Source: Aedes albopictus (lineage: Eukaryota; Arthropoda; Insecta; Diptera; Culicidae). From it: 64,000 nucleotides of DNA. A program made the position numbers and the translations under genes. The stretch lies in NCBI RefSeq assembly GCF_035046485.1, contig NC_085137.1, positions 132,436,703 to 132,500,702 on the forward strand, read 5' to 3'. Below, in pieces: positions 1-10,688 of the stretch. Under the pieces are notes generated by a model, which was not told the DNA's origin, did not search any database, and saw only the letters and a list, made by a program, of their open reading frames with translations. The first letter of the stretch is position 1. Every line of letters starts with the position of its first letter.

Positions 1-180
1 AACCATCGATTTTGATCAACCGCAGTGAACTTCGGAAGTGAACAAGCGTAAAATGGACAAATTATTAATTCGTACCACCACAGTATCCGTTGGATTTGTA
101 TTTAGAAACAAATCCTACAATCTAAACAAAAAACTAAAAAAGAGTTAGTTTATCGAATTAAAAATTAACCCAGGTAATTT
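1..180. other. AT-rich sequence, no feature recognised
   Basis: Low-complexity AT-rich sequence before the first satellite unit. I see no coding signal, RNA gene or repeat boundary here. Confidence 0.5.
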
Positions 181-1000
181 GACTGCAATCATTGTCGAAT
201 TAGCGTGGTTTTATAGTACCACACGCATGGGTTTGGTTCAATTTCACAATTTACCACTTTCGGTTCACATTTTACCACCTACCAATTGTCCCTGATGTGG
301 TCTTAGACTAGTTTCATGCAAATTCTTAATCAGTTTACTGAAAAGTCGCGAATTGATGTACCACATGCATGGGTGTGGTTCATTTGTGCATTTCACCAGT
401 TCCGGCGAGACACTCGAAACTGGTTCCGGAACACTACCGGTACCCTTAAACGCCTGCTTTTCTTATCGTTCTTCGCGTTATCGCAGAAGCCTTTATTTAA
501 TCTGCTGCGTGCATGCGTTTAGTTCCGTTCAACATTGGACCACTTCCGGCGGGGCACCTGGAACCGATTTCGGCACACTTTTGGTTTTTAAAAGTATGGT
601 CTATGATTTTTTTGTTAACCGTTCATCAGGTTACCTAAAAAGTCATTTAATGTGTCGCATGTATGGGTTTGGTTCTCCTTAAGGCTCAAATGAGAATCGC
701 ATATTATCCAAAACTGAAATAGCACTTTTCTCCCAAATGACGAGAAAGTGAACAAAACCTGCGTGTCCGATTGTCATAATTGACCAAATAAACAATCGGA
801 CATTCTTATTTTCTTCGATTTGTGGATCATTTTGGGAAAAAGTGCTTTTTAGTTCTGGAACTTTTGCCATTCTCAATTGAGCCTTAATATTTGACCACTT
901 CCGGTGGGGCACCCGTAATCGGTTGCGGACAGTGCTGGAAAACCGAAAGTAAAATCGGTTCAGGAGACACAATAAAATGCCATCGCATCGCTATCCACTT
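181..1000 (+). repeat. Degenerate ~150-bp satellite, block 1
   Basis: Units carrying the core CATGCATGGGTTTGGTTC followed by a GGNACCGGTTCCGG-like palindrome recur near 222, 364, 511 and 654, about 145-150 bp apart. The last unit is interrupted by a MITE at 683-883 and resumes at 884. These units belong to the family of the better-preserved array at 2370-2935. Short ORFs across the units are by-products of the repeat. The family is not named here. Confidence 0.7.
683..883. mobile_element. 201-bp MITE with TTAA target duplication (piggyBac-like)
   Basis: The element begins GGCTCAAATGAGAAT and ends with the near-perfect inverse. The imperfect TIR similarity continues for about 65 bp on each side. 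TTAA lies at 679-682 and 884-887. Removing the element and one TTAA restores a normal satellite unit at this point, so both edges are well fixed. TTAA duplication is the piggyBac signature, but the TIR does not start with the usual CCC, so the superfamily is inferred. No coding capacity. Confidence 0.75.
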
Positions 1001-1411
1001 CGGAGCGTACTGTTCGTGTTGCTGTGGTTCGCGATCGTCCGACAGGAACACGAGCGAGAGGTTCGCATCATTCTGTGTTCTACGATGCTTTTGTGTTTTA
1101 GTGGTTCACGGCTAATATTTCTCTAATGAAATCAAATTTTGGTAAAACTTCTCGTTGATATGATTTATTGGAATGGTAGTTGTCCAATATAATTGTTTCG
1201 GATAGGTGTTGAAGGTGTTAAAACACGTCTTTCCAGCAGCTAATGCAGCTTCAAGCTGTAATTGTATTTTAGGTTTAGTTTGATGTTAAACGGTTATCTT
1301 CTTGTTACTCACATTTCGTGTCCTTCCAATTTACGATCCGAAACAATACGTATCCCAATTTGCATGACTTTACGTGAACAATTAGTCTAGGTTTTACAAA
1401 TGTAGATCATA
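1001..1411. other. Non-coding sequence without a recognised feature
   Basis: The degenerate end of the satellite block, then AT-rich sequence. No long ORF, RNA gene or TIR was recognised before the MITE at 1412. Confidence 0.4.
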
Positions 1412-1643
1412 CACACTTAAAACAGAATGCCGAGATCGGCTGTGCGGATCTCGGTTAAAGTTCATTTGCTGAAATCTCGGCTAAACGCTTGACGTTTAAT
1501 GTTTGATGATAGCGGTACCCATGGGTGCTGCTATGAATAAACTTGACTTTTTGCTGATATCTCAGTTAAATTGCAATTCCCGAGCACTCGGCTGTGCGGA
1601 TCTCGGCAAAAGAATGAAAATTAACCGAGCTCAACTGAGTGTG
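1412..1643. mobile_element. 232-bp MITE with TA target duplication
   Basis: The ends CACACTT and GAGTGTG are inverse at six of seven positions and are flanked by TA (1410-1411 and 1644-1645). The motif GGCTGTGCGGATCTCGG occurs near both ends, in the same orientation, with related degenerate pieces between. Non-coding. TA flanks suggest mobilisation by a Tc1/mariner-type transposase. This is an inference, because no transposase is present. Confidence 0.65.
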
Positions 1644-1645
1644 TA

Positions 1646-2369
1646 AGTTATTTATAATAGGATTAAGTTCAATAGCATGACTTACAATCAATTTTAACTG
1701 GTGGACTTTAAATACACTTTTCCAAGTTGGTACTAGCTAGGAATTTCATCTATAAATTCATCAAATCCTTTAGAAATTTAGTAAATATTTTAGAATAATC
1801 AATTCACCTGCATTCACTACCAATTGCAATTAAATTACTCAGCCCACAAGTAGTTTAAACTAAAAATCACTGTTAGCAAACAATTATCAAGAGCATTTGT
1901 TTTTCTGCCCATACGATTACGTAGCTCTTTCCAGTCTCTCTCCACTCCTATCGAAAACGTCAGCCTTCGTTCCTTTTGTGCTGTTCCAATCCGTCAAGTT
2001 CTTTGTCCTCCGCATTGACAGGCATGGGTGATACGGAACTCACCATAGCTTGACTGCCCTGTTGTTCCTTTACAATAATCATAAAACACTAAATCAATAA
2101 TCTTTAGGGGCAAAGAAAGGCAACGAACCAAGTGTGAGCAAATTGCGATCCTTCTGGCGAACCAAATGCGATCCGGCTTGTTTGACATTTTGTTTTGTGT
2201 TGGTTCTTCGCTTCGGCAAACCGTGAACCGCTCTCGCTTTTTGGGTTCGCGAGCACGAGTACAAAGTTTGTGTTCGATGTGAACCAAAAATCACGTCAAC
2301 CGCATGATGCTTTCCACCACTACTGGTTGCGTAACACTACCGGTTGACCCAAATATGACCGGAAACTTT
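1646..2369. other. AT-rich spacer and GAACC-rich repeat
   Basis: Sequence up to about 2080 is AT-rich and featureless. From about 2110 to 2300 there are several GAACCAAA/GGTTCG-type words resembling material near 1010-1115, so this is probably a dispersed repeat. No coding region supported. Confidence 0.4.
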
Positions 2370-2935
2370 TTTTGCCAAATCAAGATACCTAAAAATCAGC
2401 GATTTGATGTGTCGCATGCATGGGTATGGTTCACTTTTATATTTGGCCATTTCCAGCGGGACACCCGGAACCGGTTCCGGATCACTACCGGTTCAGATAT
2501 GTTCTGAGAATATTTTCGTGCTTACTGTTCATCAGGATATTCAAAAAAAGCAACTATTTGATATGTCGCATGCAAAGGTTTGGGTAACTTTTATACTTGG
2601 CCACCTCCGGCGGGACATCTGGAACCGGTTCCGGAACACTACCGGTTCAGATATGGTCTGAGAATGTTTTCCTGCCTACTGTTCATCAGGTTATCAAAAA
2701 AGACGCGGTTTGATATGTCGCATGCATGGGTTTAGTTCACTTTAATGTTTGGCCACTTCCAGAAAGACATCCGGAACCGGTTCCGGGAAACTACCGGTTC
2801 GGATATGGTCTGAGACCATGTTTTTGCTTACCGTTCATCAAGTTAACGAAAATGTCGTAGTTTGATGTGTCGCATGAATGGGTTTGTAGCGTTTTCATAT
2901 CTACCCCTTCCTGGGGTACCGGACCGGAACACCTT
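2370..2935 (+). repeat. Tandem ~152-bp satellite, about four units
   Basis: The anchor GTCGCATG starts at 2411, 2565, 2717 and 2869, giving periods of 154, 152 and 152 bp. Each unit contains GGAACCGGTTCCGG, a perfect or near-perfect palindrome, then ACTACCGGTTC and a GTTCATCAGG block. The array fades after 2935. Short ORFs in both frames follow the repeat and are not genes. Confidence 0.85.
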
Positions 2936-3066
2936 AATGGCCATAACTCCGGAAACGCTGGACCGATCGGAACCATTTTCAATAGGAAACAATGGGATCA
3001 GATTCCGCGTCGAATGAACCATCGGTCATTAAAATCGGTTAAGGTTTACTGCCTAAAAGTGATGTG

Positions 3067-3255
3067 AGTTTATTTTGTACACATACATACACACATACGC
3101 ACACACACATACACACACACAGACATCACCTCAACTCGTCAAACAGAGTTGATTGGTATATGTGACTCGACCCTCCGGGCCTCCTATCAAAAAGTCATTT
3201 TTGGAGTGAACATATAGCCTTTCCAGTACACTTAGTGTACGAGAAAGGCAAAAAT
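3067..3255 (+). repeat. CA microsatellite joined to a conserved repeat tail
   Basis: A CA/CATA-rich run (about 3078-3122) leads into a GC-richer block ending in GTGTACGAGAAAGGCAAAAA. I recognise this arrangement as a frequent Aedes interspersed-repeat end. Its class is not clear from the sequence. Confidence 0.5.
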
Positions 3256-3558
3256 GAGGAAACCCGACTAGAAAATTGTAACAAAAATATAACATGATTA
3301 TAACAAACTATGATATTTATAACTCATTGAGAAATAATCATGTTCAACATCCTTGGTGGTTTCAAAATACTATAACTCATTAGGAGGATAACAAAGCTTG
3401 TTTTTCTCAGAGATGGCACCGCCACATTTGAAGTAAAATCATTTTTCTTGTATGGTCAAATCGCTGGCTTGCACTTGTTCCGCATCGCAGCGATTTGTAC
3501 CCTGGGGCAAACAGTTGCAAATCTATATATATATAAATGAGTTTGATGTTCCTTTGAG

Positions 3559-5168
3559 CAGAGATGGCATAGATACACTGATAAACAGCTCTGCGTACAC
3601 ATCTTCAATAAAATGTGCGCCGCTCTGTTTTGCTACGAATGTGAACCGGCAACAAACACACATCGTTCAGCCGTAAAACTTTGCGTGAGTGTGCGAATGT
3701 GTAAGTTGCCACACGACCTGCGCGAGACGACGCAGAGCTCCAACTTCTTCTGCGTGAGCTTCGCTCATTTCTAGGAATGTGCTATACCAGAGGTTCCCAA
3801 ACTTTTTGCTGTCGCGGCGCCCTTTGATATTTCCAAAAATGTCACGGCGCACCAAAGTTTTTAACAAAGTTTTTTATTAAATTTTGGGCAACTTTGACTT
3901 TACAGTGTGCAAGACAAAATCGTGAAACACTTCTCTAATATCATGTTTTCAGAATTCAATATTTGGAAAGCTAACTATTTTTTAAATGAATTTCTCAAAG
4001 ATAGTTTATATATTTGTAAGATTTCAAAAATCATGTTTATTTCATCATAGAAGTTTTAAAAATAAGAAGAAACTCAGATGTAAAGGTAAAACAAGCTGCT
4101 GAATTTCAACAATTCAGCCAAAACTTCTAAAGCGTTTGCAATAGTTAAAGAATTCTTATTGAATGAAAATGACTACACAGAACTTGACCAAGGCTTCAAC
4201 TTTTTGCGGAAATTGCAAAGTAACACTTTTATTTATTTTGGAAAATTTCGGCAAACTGGGACACATGAAGAGATTGTAAAGACCTGCCAGGAGGGCTTTG
4301 ATTGAACTTATTTTTATAAATTTTAACTTATTCCTTTGGACCTGGATTGGTCATATATAGCCCCATTGATGAAACCGAGTATAACAAACTTATTCGAGTT
4401 CAGCGAGGTTGCAGCAGTACTGATGCAACAGTCTGGTTCAAAAAGGTCAAAGCTAGCTCTTCAGACTAGCAGATCGGCGAATCTGCATGCCGCCAAGCTG
4501 TTCCGAAGACCTTGTAATTATTCTGAAAAGAACGTAAATGATGTTTTTGAAATTAAAAACTTTGGACAAGTTATAGTAAAATCAAAAGCTAAGCTGAAGC
4601 TTAAGAATTTCAAAAACAATTTCAAAAACTTGAAATTTTAAAATGTGATTTCAATTGATATGTTTAAAAAGGATACCAGAAAATATATGGAACAATCGAA
4701 GAGTCAGGAAATATTTAAAAAAATGTGAGCGGCACTAGTTTTACTAATGAAAAAAAAATAATAAAGGTGTTCCGCAATACAAATAAAGAGTTTGTTTTTG
4801 TTTTTTGTTTCGTCACAAAAGCCAAAATCCTGCGGCGCACCTGGGAAAGGTTCACGGCGCACCAGGGCGCCGCGGCGCACAGTTTGGGAAGCACTGTGCT
4901 ACACATCTGCGCTGTCTGAGCTGCAAGCTGTAGGCTCTCGGCAGTACAGAGTAGCGCAGCGCTGCGATGTGAGCTGTGTGTTGGACTGTAATTTCTCTTG
5001 CTTTCCTGCGCTCACCATCGTGCGGGATGCGACAACGATGCCGAACGCGTGCAGTCGGACCACGCAGAAGATAATTCTTCACACGCACTCTTTCTCATCA
5101 TGCAGGCTGTGTGTAATGTGTATTTTTTTATCTTCTCACTTAGCGCTCTGAGGTGCATGCCATCTCTG
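3559..5168. mobile_element. hAT MITE (TIR CAGAGATGGCAT) split by a second hAT
   Basis: The ends CAGAGATGGCAT and ATGCCATCTCTG are flanked by a perfect 8-bp duplication CCTTTGAG (3551-3558 and 5169-5176). 8-bp TSDs and CAG-starting TIRs are hAT hallmarks. Subtracting the nested element and its duplication leaves about 493 bp, a normal MITE size. No transposase. Short ORFs inside, for example around 4792-5281, have no recognisable domain. Confidence 0.85.
3788..4896. mobile_element. Nested hAT-like element, 1109 bp
   Basis: TIRs begin CAGAGGTTCCCAAACT on the left and CAGTGCTTCCCAAACT on the right (reverse complement). Both sides then carry GGCGC-rich words. The flanks TGCTATAC (3780-3787) and TGCTACAC (4897-4904) match at seven of eight bases. 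The TIR is typical of the hAT superfamily. The interior (about 3880-4720) is AT-rich. The longest ORF, 4336-4641, has no domain I recognise and may be transposase debris. The outer 8-bp duplication shows this element inserted into the 3559-5168 MITE. Confidence 0.8.
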
Positions 5169-5442
5169 CCTTTGAGGCAACAAAACTCAAGAACGAATGA
5201 ACCTATCGGCATGACTCTTGCATGGTTCGATTCGTATTCGTGGTGGCTGTGTTTATATGTACAAAAAGTCCCGAAAATCAAATAGGAAAGTAAGAAAATT
5301 GATAAAATACTGATTTTTCATGAGCTGGGAAGGAAATCAACACGATCGAAATGAAATCAATCTAGAGTGCGGTGATGTTATGAGCTCAACAGTTGTCAAA
5401 CCACCACAGCTTGGCAAGACAACGTTTGCCGGGTCAGCTAGT

Positions 5443-6299
5443 TAGAAATAAATTCACCAGGGGGATTCACTTAACAGCGTAAACTGATTAAACTGATTAA
5501 ACGTCGCGATAACCAAGGCAATCTTTGATTATTTCATTCTGAAAACCATGAAACATTTAAAATAAGCAGAAAATCATGGCTTACGCAGCAATTTAATCTG
5601 TTTAGTGAGTACCCCTATTATTTATCCCTATGCGTTTCTTCCGGATTCATTGCAGTAATAGAGAATTTATTGCACCACCATACACATTTCGAGCTGTTTA
5701 CTTCATTTTTCCTGACTGGCATTTTCCACCCGTATTGCGCATGATGTTTCGAGTGGATAGGTGCCAGGCGGCGCCGCTGTATATGTGAAAAACAGGTGGA
5801 ACACGAGCGCCGTCTCCGATCGCATAGCGTAACCTTCGCTGTTACTTTACACTGTTATCACGTTTACCGCATTTATCAGAAAAGCGCCTCTACCGGCACT
5901 CTAGCATAAACGCAGCTGATTGCTTCCCATTGTATCATATTATGTTATAAATGTTGTTTGATAACTCATTGTATTACAATTAAGTTTTGAGTCTTCGACA
6001 TTTTGAAAATAATGTTACAAAATTGTATCAAATTTTGATAGAAACTAGTCATGTTGAGGTTGAAGTTCATATCACATTTTGTTATAATTTTTATCTGATT
6101 ATTATAACAAAATACGTTATTATCTTGCTTAGATCAGTGTACTTTTTGTTACAATTTTAGTTATTTTAACATCATCCTGCATGTAGTTTATAACATAATA
6201 AGTTATAGAAAAATATTATAACATCATAACACAATATGATGTAAACTTGATATAATTTTCTATTCGGGAATGATCCAGTTTCGTCTTAAGTATCATTCA
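5443..6299. other. AT-rich sequence, right half of the 3263-6268 element
   Basis: Mostly AT-rich. From 5940 it is dense in GTTATAA/TTATAAC words that match the left end at 3280-3320. A short GC-rich patch lies at 5730-5830. No gene or RNA recognised. Confidence 0.4.
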
Positions 6300-6610
6300 T
6301 GAAGGAATGCAGGGAAGGTTTTATGAAGTTTTTGAAATAACTTTTGAAGTATTCTCTAGAAGTTTTGGAGAAATAATAAAGGAAGATATAATTTCCTATG
6401 AATTCTATGAATTCTCAAAAAAATTTATCCGAAAGAATTTGTGAAGAAATTTACGGAAAAGTTTCTGAAGAAATCTATCCTATATTTTCTTAAATAATCT
6501 TTTGTGAAGATACAGAGGAATTGCCATTTAAATATGTAAATTAATCCCTGTAAAAAAACAAAACAAATCCTTGGGGAAAATTTACAAGGAAAAAAATTAA
6601 ATAGATATTT
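6300..6610. repeat. Degenerate GAAGAAATTTCTGAAG-type simple repeat
   Basis: Loose repetition of GAAGAAATTT/TTCTGAAG words, recurring also at about 53330-53450 and 7140-7220. It looks like an old diverged short-period repeat, with no exact period and no coding potential. Confidence 0.4.
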
Positions 6611-6649
6611 TTTTTAAGTTCATAGAGGGAATTGAGGGGTAATCCTTGT

Positions 6650-7124
6650 CAGTGATGGAAAACAGTGAGGAATGCAGCTGAGCAGACACAAACGCAAAGC
6701 TATCCTACTCGTGAACAACAGAAGCCAGAATATACTCGCACTTCCTTCACTCGCGAGCTAACGAAGCTGGTCGCACTCGTGATTGATTCGCGAAGCAGCT
6801 GTGAACATTTTTCAATTTTGTAAAAAAATGAATTTACACGGCCGACAGATTTACTATTCAAAAACAATAAAGCACAAAACACTACTATCTGATGGATAAT
6901 TACTTGTTTTGCTATTAAAATCGCACTAAAATGCAATTCCCGCATCTCCACTTGTTCTTCGCGAATAAAAATTCATGAGTGTTTTTGTTTTTGTTTTGCT
7001 TCATACTCGTGAAGCAAGCGGGTGCGAATAAACTCACACACGGCTTACTCTCTGCACCGTGAGTAAACCGTTTGTTGGTTTTACACTCGCGAGTTGATTC
7101 ACGATGAGAGCGTTTCCATCTCTG
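6650..7124. mobile_element. 475-bp hAT MITE with perfect 8-bp TSD
   Basis: The ends CAGTGATGGAAA and TTTCCATCTCTG are inverse with one mismatch. The direct duplication ATCCTTGT occupies 6642-6649 and 7125-7132 with no mismatch. The subterminal parts on both sides contain ACTCGCGAG/CTCGTGAA words, typical of MITE subterminal repeats. No transposase. An old but clearly delimited hAT insertion. Confidence 0.88.
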
Positions 7125-7132
7125 ATCCTTGT

Positions 7133-7941
7133 ATGAGTTTCTAAAATTATTTCGAGTTTGTAAAAGAATCACTGTAATATTTCTATTATTTGGAGGAATT
7201 TCTGAAGTAATCTCTGAATGTAGTCCCAAAATCAATTTTTTTTGTCACGTGTGTTTTGGAAAGCTCCATTCTGAGGACTTAAATAAATCGTAGGCGGTTA
7301 GGAATAGGAGGAGGAGAATTTCCCAATACAGATGCAGGCACACAAAATCTATAATATTCATCTGAGTTATTAATCCATTTTCGTTAAAGCACAGAGAAAT
7401 CATTCATAAAGGTGTAAATACTCTCGTAAAAAAATCACATCACAATAATATAAGAGGCTTTTCCGCTCTTTCAGAAACACATAGCTGCATTTTTGTTCTT
7501 ACACGATCACGAATGCCAACGCAAACAAAACAGTTAATACCAGAAAGCAAATATTTTTATGTGGACGCAAAAGTATCGAAAAAAATCAAAGTGGCGAAAA
7601 GTTAATTACAAGAGTAAAAAAAATAAACAAAAGAGCTTTTTTTGCGAAAGATGTCATAAATGAGACGGCTCAAAAAATTATAATACTCACAATAGTTTTT
7701 TTCCTGGAAAAAATCTCAAACGCAGTTTTCTGATATCCAGCAGGGCGGAAACAATTTTTTATTTCACTGTAATGCTTACAGGTACGAAAAATATGAATAA
7801 AAACAAATACCAAGGTATTTTTTATATTTGCTTTAATATACACGGAGTGATCCAATTATTCGCCCTATCAGCAGTGTATAATACATATTTATTAGGGAAC
7901 TATCTACTACAAGAAAGTTGACAACAATTTAGAATGCCACC
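7133..7941. other. AT-rich spacer
   Basis: No coding region recognised. At 7840-7870 a TA followed by CACGGAGTGATCCAATTATT resembles one end of a Tc1-type TIR, but I found no partner. Confidence 0.35.
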
Positions 7942-7954
7942 CACAAAGTGCTAT

Positions 7955-8196
7955 TTTTTTTACTTAATCATTTATTTGAGGCTCATGCGCCAACAGGCAT
8001 AACGGAGCCGAATTCAGTTATTTTTTATTTCTTACAATGTTATGTGTTTGACTAAAACTATGTTAGTTTGACTAACACTATGTTAGTTTTGGGGAACCGT
8101 AAAACTCGCGGTTTAGTCGAGGTTAGGGGTAACAATAATATTTGAGGAAAGGATAGGGTGATGAGGACTTTTCGTTGACACTTAACAGCATGATGT
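7955..8196 (-). mobile_element. 242-bp 3-prime scrap of a LINE
   Basis: A T-run (poly-A of the minus strand) starts at 7955. The sequence then resembles the 3-prime UTR of the LINE at 35695-38581 (shared ATTTATTTGGGGCTC-like and ACGGAGCCGA words). A perfect 13-bp duplication CACAAAGTGCTAT flanks it (7942-7954 and 8197-8209). This is a severely 5-prime-truncated insertion by target-primed reverse transcription. Confidence 0.8.
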
Positions 8197-8250
8197 CACA
8201 AAGTGCTATGCCAGATCATCTGCGGTTGTTTAAAACCTATAACGAATGAA

Positions 8251-8932
8251 TTGGCTTCTTTGGCGACGTTGAGATAATTCCATATTCTAAATCTGCATGC
8301 CAAATTGAGCCGAAATCCAAATTTTCATGCATTTTGGTGCCCGGGAACGTATTGAAAAATCAATTTGAAGTTTATAAGGAAGCGATTTGATGAATCATCC
8401 TTCGTCGCATTTTGTAATGGGCGGAGCTGTCAAGCAGTTGTCCAACTGTCAAAGGTGATTTAAAAAAAATCTCTTTAAATTTGATTTGAAGCACCAAAAT
8501 AAAGTTCTAAAATTCTGAAAAAAATATAGTGACTCAGAAAAAGGTGTTCATTCGTATAAAATTAAAAAATGAATACATTTTTCAAAATTGGCTTCTTTAG
8601 CGGTGTTGAGATAATTCCATATTCAGAATCTGCATGCAAAACTGAGCCGAAATCCAAATTTTCATGAATTTTGGTGCCCGGGAACCTATTTAAAAATCAG
8701 TTTGAAGTTTGTATGGCAACGATTTGTCGAATCACCCCTCGTCGCGTTTTGTACTGGGCGGAGCTGTCAAGCAGTTGGCCAGCTGTCAAAAGGTAATTTT
8801 GAAAAGTCTCTTCGAAATCGATTTAAGGTACCAAAATTAAGCTCTAAAAATCTGAAAAAAATCATGGTGGTTCAGAAAAAGGTGCTCTTTCGTATAAAAT
8901 CAAAAAATCAATACATTTTTCTTAATTTAAAA
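8251..8932 (+). repeat. Tandem duplication, 337-bp period
   Basis: Copy 1 starts TTGGCTTCTTTGGCG at 8251 and copy 2 starts TTGGCTTCTTTAGCG at 8588. They align over their length with scattered substitutions and contain GGTGCCCGGGAAC. A third, inverted fragment of the 3-prime part lies at 26611-26664, so the unit is a dispersed repeat. Non-coding. Confidence 0.85.
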
Positions 8933-8982
8933 ACCCAATTAAAAAACCCAATTCGTGGTAAGTTAGGAAGTCGGTTTCGTCG

Positions 8983-9186
8983 ATGGCCGGTCAACGACGG
9001 AAATGCCTCAAATATCAGATCCCCATGCATCACCTTCACCTATTTAACGATTTCAAGTCAGCACGGTACAAAACGACGTGGAGCACAGCACAGCGGACAA
9101 GGAGGGCTGACCAGCTCGAGAATGATTTGGCGAATGTAGGACGTTCCGGAGGTTGGAGAGAAGCAGCAGCGAACCGAAATGTTTAG
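8983..9186 (+). pseudogene. Internally deleted RTE-type LINE fragment
   Basis: The reading frame has an HLFNDFKSA segment, matching the RT motif A neighbourhood HLFIDFKSAYD of the RTE at 55755-56878. It is followed almost directly by ADQLENDL and GGWREAAANR, matching that element's C-terminus (VDQVEDDL, RNWRQTAMDR). About 300 residues between the two are missing. A non-functional relic. Confidence 0.6.
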
Positions 9187-9893
9187 CTAAGGTAAATAAG
9201 GGTAATAAATTACCATTACAGATCGCATCCGGATGAACTCAATGGAAAGATGATACTCAGGTTGAAATAATCGATTTTGTTTAATTGATCTGTGACAAAA
9301 AGGATATTGGCATTTTCGTTATGCAGATGGAGGAAATACTCGTAACACGTGTATCATTATCACTTCTATAGGCCCAGTCTCGTATAGAAACAGACGGCCA
9401 GACAAATTGATTACTGTCGCTCCTACGTGACCTGGTTGCTCGACCCGGCTCTCTCTCTCCCATTCCGAGAGATATCAATCACTAGGTGTGACCTATCGTG
9501 TCGTGTCACTGACCAATCTCTTTCGTCACAGTTTGCGTGCTTGAAGGATTCTATGATGCCATTACTCACGAGCGTTCTAGCGCGTTCGTAAGCTATTGCG
9601 TCATAAAACGACTACTGATAGAACATGCTTCGTATCTAAGGACGTCATAGATGAGCGATAAGGAAAGAGTATGCTGCTGTGAGACAAAATATGAGAAAAA
9701 GAGATATGAAAATCAGCTTGCTGGGTATGCGGAAAAGGCAGTCGAGACAGATGGTGAATGGTGATTGATAAGTTGTCTTTATCTGGTGTGACGTCATACA
9801 TTAATTGGATGTCATCAACTGTGTACTGTATGTGTGAGAATATTCAAGCTGAACTGCATACAAAATAAGGCAATCATTCACCAAGGTAAACAT
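9187..9893. other. Spacer without recognised feature
   Basis: Mixed-composition sequence with no recognisable ORF product, TIR or RNA gene. It could be single-copy intergenic DNA. Confidence 0.35.
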
Positions 9894-10688
9894 TATAGAC
9901 TGTTTCAGAAATTTTAAATACACTTTGTTTATTAAATAAAATGAACTGTTCTAATGATTTTTTCTCAACTTCTTTCAGAATATGGCATATTGTACTCGAT
10001 ATTTTTGTATTTCCTTTCAATTATCTTGATATTTTGAAGAACAGTCGAGTTCTCTAACAATTAACTTCATTCTACAAATTTCCATTTGCACAAAGGTGTT
10101 TTTTAAAGATTTATACACTATTTATAACTACATACCAAGAATTATCTAAATTTTTATTACATTCGCTTTTTCAACAAGTTGTTCAAGGAATTCCTTGATC
10201 AAAATTTGGGAAAAGTCGATAAAGGCATTTCCACAACATTTTTTCTGAGATCGTGTTTCTTATTTTTTAGGGTTTTCTACGGAACATAAGAACTACCATA
10301 TAGTTTCTTAGCTTTCCTGAACGCTTTTAAGTTAAACAAATTATTGTTTTCAGTTAATTCGATCCTTCAGATGGCAAAGCTTGTCATACCATAAAAACGA
10401 ATGCAGTAAGCAGCAATTAAGACATTCGTTTGCTTAACGTATGTTGCTACTGGTGTTGTTGAGAAATTTGAAACAAATTTTTTTGCATTGAGAAGGCCCG
10501 TAATGGTGGTTCTTGATCAAATATTCCAGTAAAAATTACTCTAACCAATCGAGAAATATCTTTTCTTATCGATACAGCAACTTTTATTTTGTTTGGAAAT
10601 GAAATACACGGTGTTCAATAAGTTCGGATACACATTCCAAATACGTTAAAATAAACTAAAGTTATTTTTTTTATTTTCTGGGTTTACT

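Larger units (their letters stand above)
3522..5441 (+). mobile_element. Non-autonomous Helitron-like element (host of two nested hATs)
   Basis: The left end starts TCTATATATATATAAATGAG after an A. The right end has a GGCAA/TTGCC hairpin (5413-5417 with 5426-5430), eight bases, then CTAG (5438-5441) before a T. TC start, 3-prime hairpin, CTAG end and insertion between A and T are Helitron rules. Without the nested hATs the element is about 300 bp and non-coding. It contains the phrase CCTATCGGCATGACTCTTGCATGG, split here as CCTATCGGCATG and CTCTTGCATGG, which I associate with this insect repeat family. Confidence 0.55.
3263..6268. mobile_element. Possible AT-rich TIR element, 3.0 kb with nested insertions
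   Basis: CCCGACTAGAAAATT at 3263 is inverse to AATTTTCTATTCGGG ending at 6268, with one mismatch in 15. Both flanks inside are rich in GTTATAAT-type words (3280-3400 and 5940-6260). The interior holds the Helitron-like element at 3522-5441. I found no convincing target duplication, so the two ends could belong to separate copies. Non-coding. Confidence 0.45.

Noticed and set aside
2304..3067. Short ORFs with repeated MCRMHGYGS-type starts
   Set aside because: Produced by the ~152-bp satellite; every unit gives a similar short ORF.
4336..5285. ORFs inside the nested hATs as transposase
   Set aside because: No catalytic or BED-type motifs seen, and boundaries cross TIRs.
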